This document shows, piece by piece, positions 1 to 5,813 of a DNA stretch of 7,950 nucleotides. Source of the stretch: Thiotrichales bacterium (GTDB lineage Bacteria > Pseudomonadota > Gammaproteobacteria > Francisellales > CACEW01); assembly GCA_947476405.1 (NCBI GenBank), contig CANJQG010000064.1, positions 1 to 7,950 on the forward strand, read 5' to 3'. The first letter of the stretch is position 1. Every line of letters begins with the position of its first letter. The notes below the pieces were generated by a model. The model had not been told where the DNA came from and searched no databases. It was given only the letters and a program-made list of their open reading frames with translations. Made by a program: the position numbers and the translations under genes.

Positions 1-1265
1 GGCTTCTCTTGGCCATTGGCATCTAGCCTCACACTGACCTTGTCTCCGTTAATTTTTTCGATCGTTCCAAGCGTCCCATTTTTTACTTTCAGATTTTTAT
101 TCTCATTGCGTAAAAAATAAATACGATCCTGCTCTGAAAAATTTTTCTCTCCTTTGGAAGTTTTTAATTTGGCCTCCGCACCCAGATCTCCACTTTCCAG
201 TCGAATAGATCGGGCTTGATGATTTAAATTTTTGACGTCTTCTCGGGTGTAAGCCAACATCAACTGGGTCTTTTGAGGATGTTCAGTTCGAACGCCATTC
301 CATTGCTGAATCATGCCCTGGATGGCCGATTCTTTATCTTCAAAAAAATGGATTTTTTGATGTTGCTCATAAGCGCTCAAACCTGCTTTAGTTTTGGCCC
401 GTGCAAAGTCTCGAGTGGCCTCCTGTTGCCAGGATTCTGTCTGACGCCTGACATCCGTCATTTCCACAAAGCCAATCCGCTCAGAAATGGCTCTATAGGC
501 AGCGCCGGCTTGAATGGCTTGTAGTTGTTCTGGATCCCCTACGAAAACTACTTTAGCGCCGGCCTTATGCGCCTCCTCCACAATCCGGCCCGTTTGGCGA
601 GAACCCAACATCCCCGCCTCATCAACGACTAAAATATCTTGGCGCCCCAGTGGCTCATGACTGGATTCCCAGACCAACATTCGATTGGCCACGGTATAGC
701 TCTGGATGCCAGAGCCTTTCTGTAAATTCTCAGCGGCAATGCCAGATAAGGCCATGCCTTGAACGCGGTAGCCTTCGTCTTCCCAGGCTTCACGAGCGGC
801 GCCTAACATGTAGCTTTTCCCAGTCCCCGCAAAACCAGAGACACAGGCCGCGTCGCCCTCTTGGGTTAAATGCTTGAGGGCCACGATTTGCTCTCTGCTT
901 AAGTTTTTAGAGCTCAACGCTTTGCTGATTGAAGCGTCTGAAACAGCATGATGTTTTATTTTGGAGAGCTCTTCTGATTGAGCAATCATTTTGGACTCAA
1001 TCTCCAGCATTTCTTGGGTTGTGAAGCGCTCTCGTCGGAACTCATCTTTACCTAAAAAAACAAGTTCATGATGGGATTTGATAGTTGAATAAACCGTATC
1101 AAACTGTGCTTTATTCTCACTATGCCGATTTGCAAAACGGGCCATATCATTGTGAGTAAAAGTGGACTTCTCCTGAGTCAACGCTTTAAGCGCAATCTCA
1201 GGATTTTTTAAAATTCGTTCTCCATTTTGACGAGCAATTTCTTGATGCTCAGCAAACTTCGCCAT
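1..1265 (-). CDS. traA: TraA-type conjugative relaxase, helicase part; 5'-truncated and cut by the left window edge
   Basis: The reading frame is open without a stop from 1361 down to base 1, and the first in-frame ATG is at 1265-1263. Numbered from that Met, Walker A (GFAGTGKS) is residues 144-151, Walker B (VVDEAGM) about 213-219, and the RecD-like motif VGDPEQLQAIQAG starts at 242, followed by VRRQTESWQQEATRDFA. This order is that of the superfamily 1 helicase region of Ti/RP4-type TraA, which unwinds plasmid DNA during conjugation. Similarity to TraA starts upstream of the Met: LEPQNKIGPTAA at about 1310-1275 resembles the segment that follows the N-terminal nuclease domain. An in-frame TGA lies at 1364-1362 and no nuclease domain (Tyr, His triad) is encoded upstream. 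The gene has therefore lost its 5' end and is probably not a working relaxase; translation from the internal ATG, which has a poor ribosome binding site, is possible. The C-terminus lies outside the window. Confidence 0.88.
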   Translation of the reverse strand, partial: MAKFAEHQEIARQNGERILKNPEIALKALTQEKSTFTHNDMARFANRHSENKAQFDTVYSTIKSHHELVFLGKDEFRRERFTTQEMLEIESKMIAQSEELSKIKHHAVSDASISKALSSKNLSREQIVALKHLTQEGDAACVSGFAGTGKSYMLGAAREAWEDEGYRVQGMALSGIAAENLQKGSGIQSYTVANRMLVWESSHEPLGRQDILVVDEAGMLGSRQTGRIVEEAHKAGAKVVFVGDPEQLQAIQAGAAYRAISERIGFVEMTDVRRQTESWQQEATRDFARAKTKAGLSAYEQHQKIHFFEDKESAIQGMIQQWNGVRTEHPQKTQLMLAYTREDVKNLNHQARSIRLESGDLGAEAKLKTSKGEKNFSEQDRIYFLRNENKNLKVKNGTLGTIEKINGDKVSVRLDANGQEK

Positions 1266-1310
1266 CTGCTCTCTTGCCGCCGTCGGCCCGATTTTATTTT
1301 GAGGTTCTAG

Positions 1311-1420
1311 GGTGTCCCTCCGGCTTGAACGCCAATGTTTTACGAGGCATTGGATAAAAAATCAGACAATCCCAATATTCATAAGAAACATACATTGTTC
1401 TCATATTTATTATTTAATTC
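1311..1420. other. Junction between truncated traA and the leucine operon control region
   Basis: Recognisable TraA coding ends near 1310-1335. From there to the leucine promoter the DNA is AT-rich and has no convincing gene. On the - strand a 33-codon ORF (ATG near 1391, running to about 1290 in another frame, with MPRKTLAFKPEGHPRTSK at its end) overlaps the traA fragment. I do not recognise it and doubt that it is a gene. The stretch 1401-1419, just upstream of the -35 box, is almost pure A+T and could act as an UP element for the operon promoter. I see no inverted-repeat ends, target-site duplication or integrase that would explain how the junction formed. Confidence 0.5.
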
Positions 1421-1449
1421 TTGACTTTTTATTTACACGAAGGTACGAT
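1421..1449 (+). promoter_or_regulatory. Sigma70-type promoter of the ilvE-leuACDB operon
   Basis: The -35 hexamer TTGACT (1421-1426, five of six consensus bases) is followed after exactly 17 bp by TACGAT (1444-1449, four of six). An A+T block lies immediately upstream. The predicted transcript would start near 1456, about 28 bases before the leader ATG and about 220 bases before ilvE, which leaves room for the leader control region. It is the best-spaced promoter I can find before the operon. The start site is inferred. Confidence 0.68.
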
Positions 1450-1483
1450 AAAAAAATGTAACAATAAAAAGTTAGCATTATTC

Positions 1484-1603
1484 ATGTCAATCAACCACAT
1501 AACTCAGCACGCTGTCATAGCTTCCATTTTGGAAGTTGGCGTTGTTGCATGTGGTTTTTCTTATTCTCTTCTCCTGAGTCTGCGACTAATAAGCCTGCAT
1601 TAG
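1484..1603 (+). CDS. Leucine-rich leader peptide of the leucine operon
   Basis: This 39-codon ORF lies between the promoter and ilvE. Sixteen of its residues are branched-chain amino acids (7 Leu, 5 Ile, 4 Val), and its end reads SYSLLLSLRLISLH. Residues 29-31 are three consecutive Leu codons (CTT CTC CTG, 1568-1576), with further Leu codons at 33, 35 and 38. The TAG stop (1601-1603) sits inside the stem of a strong hairpin. A short peptide rich in the operon's end product, ending within alternative RNA structures, is the pattern of ribosome-mediated attenuation leaders such as LeuL and IlvL. The residues themselves do not resemble E. coli LeuL. I chose ATG 1484 because a longer reading from TTG 1421 would start on the -35 box. 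The Shine-Dalgarno before 1484 is weak, which is the main doubt. The peptide probably has no function apart from being translated. Confidence 0.68.
   Translation: MSINHITQHAVIASILEVGVVACGFSYSLLLSLRLISLH
1493..1556 (+). promoter_or_regulatory. 5' leader stem (long-range 8 bp pairing enclosing a small hairpin)
   Basis: AACCACAT (1493-1500) is exactly complementary to ATGTGGTT (1549-1556). It encloses a small hairpin, CTTCC (1521-1525) with GGAAG (1531-1535) and a five-base loop. The distal arm is followed by a short T run (to 1559). In an attenuator this would be the first stem, opened when the leader is translated. The enclosed loop is long, so the outer stem may be weak in practice. Confidence 0.4.
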
Positions 1604-1608
1604 TGTCG
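1583..1608 (+). promoter_or_regulatory. Alternative hairpin B (competitor of hairpin A)
   Basis: CGACTAAT (1583-1590) pairs with ATTA (1599-1602) and GTCG (1605-1608), with a two-base bulge at 1603-1604 and an eight-base loop. Its 3' arm and loop use bases that also form the 5' arm of hairpin A, so the two folds exclude each other. Its 5' arm is leader codons 34-36 (Arg-Leu-Ile), so a ribosome positioned there would prevent it from forming. This is the layout expected of a switch in an attenuator. Confidence 0.5.
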
Positions 1609-1634
1609 GGGTATTCCCACATCTCTAATGCAGG
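1594..1634 (+). promoter_or_regulatory. Hairpin A: strong stem-loop over the leader stop codon
   Basis: CCTGCATTAG (1594-1603) and CTAATGCAGG (1625-1634) are a perfect 10 bp inverted repeat. Inside them, TGT (1604-1606) can pair with ACA (1619-1621) and GGG (1608-1610) with CCC (1616-1618), giving a long, nearly continuous hairpin. The leader TAG is the last three bases of its 5' arm. The sequence after 1634 is AAATTAACC with no T tract, so this does not look like an ordinary intrinsic terminator. It more likely acts as a spacer or switch stem bringing 1569-1576 close to the ilvE ribosome binding site, although a protein-binding dyad cannot be excluded. Confidence 0.65.
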
Positions 1635-1665
1635 AAATTAACCTTCATCATTCATCGCAATTCAG

Positions 1666-1673
1666 CAGGAGAA
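1666..1673 (+). promoter_or_regulatory. ilvE ribosome binding site, complementary to leader Leu codons
   Basis: CAGGAGAA at 1666-1673 contains the ilvE Shine-Dalgarno (CAGGAG, six bases before the ATG at 1678). It is the exact reverse complement of TTCTCCTG at 1569-1576, which lies within Leu codons 29-31 of the leader. A second partial register exists (ATTCTC 1563-1568 with GAGAAT 1669-1674). Pairing would hide the ribosome binding site, and a ribosome stalled on the Leu codons would keep it open. The pairing is seen in the sequence; the regulation is inferred. Confidence 0.55.
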
Positions 1674-1677
1674 TTTT

Positions 1678-2604
1678 ATGCAAGCAACTTCTTTTATTTG
1701 GCAAAACAACACCATAAAACCTTGGCAAGAAGCCACTACACACGTGATGAGTCACGGATTACACTATGGAAGCGGCGCCTTTGAAGGCATCCGTTTTTAC
1801 AAAACGGCCAATGGACCGGCCATATTTAAATTATCTGAACATGTGGACCGGTTATTTTATTCTGCTCAAGTGATGCACATGGATATTCCTTATTCACAAG
1901 AGCAGATCTGCCAGGCGATTATCAATACAGTGGGAATTAACCAGGTAGAGTCTGGTTATATTCGCCCATTAGTCTATTACGGCTACGGCGCTATGGGGGT
2001 TTGTCCATCACCTACTTTGCCAGTTGAAACTATCATTGCCTGCTGGCCATGGGGTCGTTATTTGGCCAGTGATAGCGTTGATATTAAAACGAGTGAATTT
2101 ATTAGAATTCACCCACGCTCTACGGTCGCTGATGCAAAAATCTGCGGCCATTATATTAATAGCATGTTGGCAGGATTGGCCATCCGGGGGACAAAATACC
2201 ATGAGGCCTTGATGTTGGATGAACATGGTCATGTTGCTGAAGGCAGTGCTGAAAATATCTTTGTAATTAAAAACGGGAAAATTTATACCACTGCATTAGG
2301 AACCATTTTGGAAGGCATTACACGAAACACCATCATTGAGATGTCTAAAACATTGGATTTAGAACTTATTGAAAAACGTTTTGGACTCGAGTTTATCTAT
2401 GGTGCAGATGAAGCTTTTTTTACTGGAACGGCTGTTGAAGTCACACCCATTAGATCATTAGATGATTGCATAATTGGGGAAGGAAAACCCGGTCCAATCA
2501 CAGAGCAATTCAAAGCCGCTTATCAAGATATTGTACATGGTAGAAATCCAGCTTATCAAAATAGCTTGACTTATGTCATTGATCATATGACTGGAGGTGT
2601 GTGA
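1678..2604 (+). CDS. ilvE: Branched-chain amino acid aminotransferase
   Basis: This cytoplasmic PLP enzyme of fold type IV exchanges the amino group between glutamate and the branched-chain 2-keto acids. Here it makes the last step to leucine from 2-ketoisocaproate, and the same enzyme normally serves valine and isoleucine. The protein has 308 residues, against 309 in E. coli IlvE. Visible family marks are HGLHYGSGAFEGIR (26-39), the PLP-binding Lys154 in AKICGHYINS, EGSAEN (188-193), LEGITRNTI (211-219) and FFTGTAVEVTPI (247-258), plus the late GEGKPGP. D-amino acid transaminase and aminodeoxychorismate lyase share the fold, but length, motifs and operon position favour IlvE. The start is fixed by the CAGGAG site six bases upstream. 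The stop overlaps the leuA ATG as TGATG, implying coupled translation. Confidence 0.96.
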   Translation: MQATSFIWQNNTIKPWQEATTHVMSHGLHYGSGAFEGIRFYKTANGPAIFKLSEHVDRLFYSAQVMHMDIPYSQEQICQAIINTVGINQVESGYIRPLVYYGYGAMGVCPSPTLPVETIIACWPWGRYLASDSVDIKTSEFIRIHPRSTVADAKICGHYINSMLAGLAIRGTKYHEALMLDEHGHVAEGSAENIFVIKNGKIYTTALGTILEGITRNTIIEMSKTLDLELIEKRFGLEFIYGADEAFFTGTAVEVTPIRSLDDCIIGEGKPGPITEQFKAAYQDIVHGRNPAYQNSLTYVIDHMTGGV

Positions 2605-3851
2605 TGAATAAAGATAACCGGATTTTTATTTTTGATACGACGTTGCGCGATGGACAGCAATCTCCAGGGGCTGGCATGTCTTTTGAAGATAATCTTTCTT
2701 ATGCACAGAAAGCACATCAACTCAATGTAGATATTTTAGAAGCAGGTTTCCCCGCAGCTAGTCAGACTGAATTTGATATTGTTCATACTATTTCTCAAGA
2801 AATGGCTGATCAAAATTCAAATATGTGCATTGCAGCACTCTGCCAATTGCGTGAAGCACAAGTCATTAAAACTATGGAAGCGCTATTACCTAGTCAAAAA
2901 AAATTGAAAGCACGAGTGCATACTTATTTGCCAGTCGATCCAAATTTAATGCAAGCATCTTTAGGTGCAATGGCTAATCAGCCACATCAATTAATTGAAA
3001 ACGTTTATCGCTTAATTCATATCGCTGCGCAGACGGGTTATGAGGTGGAGTTTAGTCCTGAAGGTTATTCACGAATGGGTGAAAATTTTGACTTCACAAC
3101 GGATGTGCTCCGTGCGGCAATTACTGCAGGGGCAACCATTATCAACTGCCCTGACACGATTGGTGGTTCTGCTGTGTATGAAGGAGATTCTTATTTTGTG
3201 AAAAATATGCAGCGTCATGCTGATATCATCCAACGAGAATTTCCTGGAATTCCAGTAATTTGGTCAACACATTGCCATAATGATTTTGGCTTGGCAGTAC
3301 AAAATTCATTGAATGCAGTATTCCATGGCCCTGCTCGACAAATTGAAGGCTGTATCAATGGCGTTGGTGAACGTGCAGGAAATGCTGCACTTGAACAATG
3401 TATTGTACTAATTGATCAATTTGGGATACATCAAAATCAATCCAAGCCTTTTTATACGAACTGCAATCATAAATATTTAAAAAATATTTCAGATTTTATT
3501 AGTGAGCGAATGCTGCCTCGTCAGCCCCATTTTCCCATCACAGGAGAAAATTCGGCGCGTCATACCTCAGGAGGCCATACCAATGCAATATTGCAAAACC
3601 CATTGGCCTATCAACCCTTTGATCCTGAAAGTATTGGTAGCAATATCGAATTTACTTTTGGCCCTCTTAGTGGAAGCAATCATGCACAAGATATCATTCA
3701 GAAAGCAGGTTTTGTTTGTGAAGAGCATGAAAAAACAGTCATCACTCAAGCCATCAAAAATTACTATGCAGATCGTCGTAAAGGGATCACTGATCAAGAA
3801 TTATTAATAGCTTATTCTCACTATCGACAATCTTGCCAAAAGGAGTTTTAA
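2604..3851 (+). CDS. leuA: 2-isopropylmalate synthase, short form without the regulatory domain
   Basis: This enzyme catalyses the first committed step of leucine synthesis, condensing acetyl-CoA with 2-ketoisovalerate. The TIM-barrel signature DTTLRDGQQSPG is residues 11-22, with Asp11 a metal ligand. The metal-binding HCHNDFG is at 223-229 (His223, His225), and the second signature NGVGERAGNAALE is at 252-264. After the barrel come a linker with HTSGGHTNA (320-328) and GPLSGSNHA (353-361), which differ from the usual SGIHQDG and KHSGR forms. At 415 residues it is about 100 shorter than E. coli LeuA (523) and ends after the linker helices, so the C-terminal leucine-binding domain is absent. 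Homocitrate or citramalate synthase share the fold, but the neighbours make LeuA much the best call. ATG 2604 is preferred over the adjacent GTG 2601, because GGAGG (2593-2597) then sits six bases upstream and the ATG overlaps the ilvE stop. Confidence 0.93.
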   Translation: MNKDNRIFIFDTTLRDGQQSPGAGMSFEDNLSYAQKAHQLNVDILEAGFPAASQTEFDIVHTISQEMADQNSNMCIAALCQLREAQVIKTMEALLPSQKKLKARVHTYLPVDPNLMQASLGAMANQPHQLIENVYRLIHIAAQTGYEVEFSPEGYSRMGENFDFTTDVLRAAITAGATIINCPDTIGGSAVYEGDSYFVKNMQRHADIIQREFPGIPVIWSTHCHNDFGLAVQNSLNAVFHGPARQIEGCINGVGERAGNAALEQCIVLIDQFGIHQNQSKPFYTNCNHKYLKNISDFISERMLPRQPHFPITGENSARHTSGGHTNAILQNPLAYQPFDPESIGSNIEFTFGPLSGSNHAQDIIQKAGFVCEEHEKTVITQAIKNYYADRRKGITDQELLIAYSHYRQSCQKEF

Positions 3852-3852
3852 G

Positions 3853-5244
3853 ATGGCTAAAAATATTATTGAAAAAATTTGGCAAGCACATGTGGTAAAA
3901 CAAACCAAAGGACATCCGGCGATTTTTGCAATCGATCGAATGCTGATGCATGAAGTAACCTCTGCACAAGCTTTTGATACCTTACAGCAACGTCAATTAC
4001 CCGTGCATAATCCAAAAAGTATTATTGCTACTTTGGATCACAGTATTCCAACTTCTATCACTCGAAAAGAGATCGCTGATCCGATGGCGCGACAACAGGT
4101 AGAGGCATTGCGAGACAATGCTAAAAAACATGGAATAGAACTTTTTGATTTCGATAGTCAATACCAAGGTATCGTTCATGTCATTGGGCCTGAATTAGGT
4201 TTTACCTGGCCAGGCTCAACTTTAGTTTGTGGAGATTCCCACACCTCTACTCATGGTGCTTTTGGTGCAATGGCCTTTGGGGTAGGTACTTCAGAAGTCG
4301 CTCATGTTTTGGCAACAGGGTGCATTTTACAATATGAACCCAAAACAATGAAGGTAGAATTCAGTGGTCAATTTCGCCCAGGTGTAGGTGCTAAAGATGC
4401 TATTATGAAACTTATTGCTACGATCGGCATCGGGGGCGCTAACGGTCATATCATTGAATACACAGGGTCTGCTGTTCAGGCAATGTCGATGGAAGCACGT
4501 ATGACACTTTGTAACATGTCTATTGAGTGTGGCGCCAAAGCGGGTTTAATTGCGCCAGATGAAACTACTTTTTCCTATTTAAAAAATCGCCGTTATGCAC
4601 CAAGCGAAATGGAATGGGCTGAGAAAATTAAATATTGGAAAACTTTGAAAAGTGATCCTGGCTGTCATTACGATCATCAAGTGCTTATCGACTTAGATTC
4701 ACTGCAAGCAATGGTCACATGGGGCATCAATCCAGAGCAAGCCATTGCGATTGATGAGACTGTTCCGACCTTAAATCAACTACCAAAAACTCATCATGCC
4801 ATGGCACAAAAAGCCTATGATTATACAAAGTTAAGGCCAGGCCAAAACATCAAAAATCACTCTATTGATTTCGCTTTTATTGGTAGCTGCACCAATGGAC
4901 GCATTGAAGACCTGCGTGCGGCAGCAAAAATCATGGATGGTAAAAAAATTGCTGCACATGTCACCATGTACATAGTACCTGGCTCAGAGCAGGTGATGAA
5001 GCAAGCTAAGGAAGAAGGCTTGGATCAAATTTTTATTAAAGCGGGTGCTGAATTTCGCATGCCAGGATGTTCTATGTGCTTAGCCATGAATGAGGACAAA
5101 GTGCCACCAGGAAAACGTTGCATTAGTAGTTCAAATCGTAATTTTATTGGTCGACAAGGACAAAACAGTATTACCCATCTTGCCTCACCAATAACCGTTG
5201 CGGCCAGTGCTATTGCCGGAAAAATAACGGGAGATTTTGAATGA
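3853..5244 (+). CDS. leuC: 3-isopropylmalate dehydratase, large subunit
   Basis: This is the large, iron-sulfur subunit of isopropylmalate isomerase, which with LeuD converts 2- to 3-isopropylmalate through dehydration and rehydration. The protein has 463 residues (E. coli 466) and belongs to the aconitase superfamily. Cys346 (FIGSCTNGR), Cys406 and Cys409 (MPGCSMCLAMN) are the three expected ligands of the 4Fe-4S cluster. Other family marks are LDHSIPT (61-67), VCGDSHTSTHGAFGA (125-139) and GVGTSEVAHVLATG (143-156). No key residue looks missing. The gene starts one base after the leuA stop, with AGGAG (3841-3845) seven bases before the ATG and lying inside the end of leuA. It overlaps leuD by four bases (ATGA), which fits equal production of the two subunits. 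Confidence 0.97.
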   Translation: MAKNIIEKIWQAHVVKQTKGHPAIFAIDRMLMHEVTSAQAFDTLQQRQLPVHNPKSIIATLDHSIPTSITRKEIADPMARQQVEALRDNAKKHGIELFDFDSQYQGIVHVIGPELGFTWPGSTLVCGDSHTSTHGAFGAMAFGVGTSEVAHVLATGCILQYEPKTMKVEFSGQFRPGVGAKDAIMKLIATIGIGGANGHIIEYTGSAVQAMSMEARMTLCNMSIECGAKAGLIAPDETTFSYLKNRRYAPSEMEWAEKIKYWKTLKSDPGCHYDHQVLIDLDSLQAMVTWGINPEQAIAIDETVPTLNQLPKTHHAMAQKAYDYTKLRPGQNIKNHSIDFAFIGSCTNGRIEDLRAAAKIMDGKKIAAHVTMYIVPGSEQVMKQAKEEGLDQIFIKAGAEFRMPGCSMCLAMNEDKVPPGKRCISSSNRNFIGRQGQNSITHLASPITVAASAIAGKITGDFE

Positions 5245-5813
5245 AAAAATTTAATACATTCACCAGTAAAGTCATGCCAATACCCATCAAAGATATCGAC
5301 ACTGATATGATCATTCCTGCGCAGTACCTGACGAGTATTGAGCGTGAAGGGTATGGGCAATATTTGTTTGCTCGCTTAAAAAGCATGGATTCAAATTTTC
5401 CTAGCAATCAAGCTCGCTATCTAGGTTCTGAGATCATGCTTGCTGATTCTAATTTTGGCTGTGGTTCATCCCGTGAACATGCGGTATGGGCACTTCAACA
5501 GGCGGGATTCAAAGCAATCATTGCACCATCATTTTCAGATATTTTTTTCAATAACGGCACTAAAAATGGCCTTTTATTAGTCAGCCTGCCAGAACTTGTC
5601 ATTCAAAAATGGTTAATCAATACCCCAGAACAACTGACCATTGCTTTGGATAATCAAATCGTAATGACACTTTCAGGTGAATCCTATTCGTTTGACTATG
5701 ACTCGTTTCGTAAACATTGTTTATTAGAGTCTCAAAATGATTTGGATTATTTATTGGCACACAAAATGGAGATTGCTCATCATGAAAAAACACATCGCAA
5801 TACTTGCCGGTGA
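5241..5813 (+). CDS. leuD: 3-isopropylmalate dehydratase, small subunit
   Basis: This is the swivelling small subunit that completes the active site of the LeuCD isomerase. Family marks are PIPIKDIDTDMIIPAQYL (13-30) and the signature NFGCGSSREHA (71-81), whose Ser-Ser-Arg contacts substrate, followed by APSFSDIFFNNGTKNG (95-110). Length is 190 residues, close to the roughly 200 of E. coli LeuD. The ATG overlaps the leuC stop as ATGA and is preceded by GGGAG (5229-5233) at seven bases. Its last ten or so codons overlap leuB by 32 bases, so its C-terminus is constrained by the leuB start region. The basic tail after residue 178 is not conserved in the family. Confidence 0.96.
   Translation: MKKFNTFTSKVMPIPIKDIDTDMIIPAQYLTSIEREGYGQYLFARLKSMDSNFPSNQARYLGSEIMLADSNFGCGSSREHAVWALQQAGFKAIIAPSFSDIFFNNGTKNGLLLVSLPELVIQKWLINTPEQLTIALDNQIVMTLSGESYSFDYDSFRKHCLLESQNDLDYLLAHKMEIAHHEKTHRNTCR

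Noticed and set aside
273..877. + strand ORFs at 273-524 and 650-877
   Set aside because: Both lie antisense to the traA frame, which has clear Walker A, Walker B and RecD-like motifs; they have no motif of their own.
1421..1603. 60-codon + strand ORF beginning at TTG 1421
   Set aside because: Its TTG start is the -35 box of the operon promoter and its first 21 codons lie upstream of or across the likely transcript start. The part from ATG 1484 is kept as the leader peptide.
1594..1645. Intrinsic transcription terminator
   Set aside because: The stem is strong, but AAATTAACC follows it with no T tract. Kept as a regulatory hairpin only.
1457..1677. T-box riboswitch controlling the operon
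   Set aside because: I see no T-box bulge sequence or specifier-loop arrangement, and the translated Leu-rich ORF explains leucine sensing better.
3502..3807. 101-codon + strand ORF inside leuA
   Set aside because: It is an out-of-frame reading of the leuA linker region, without its own ribosome binding site or recognisable domain.
5025..5407. - strand ORFs of 111 and 65 codons across the leuC/leuD junction
   Set aside because: They are antisense to strongly conserved leuC and leuD motifs and show no family signature.
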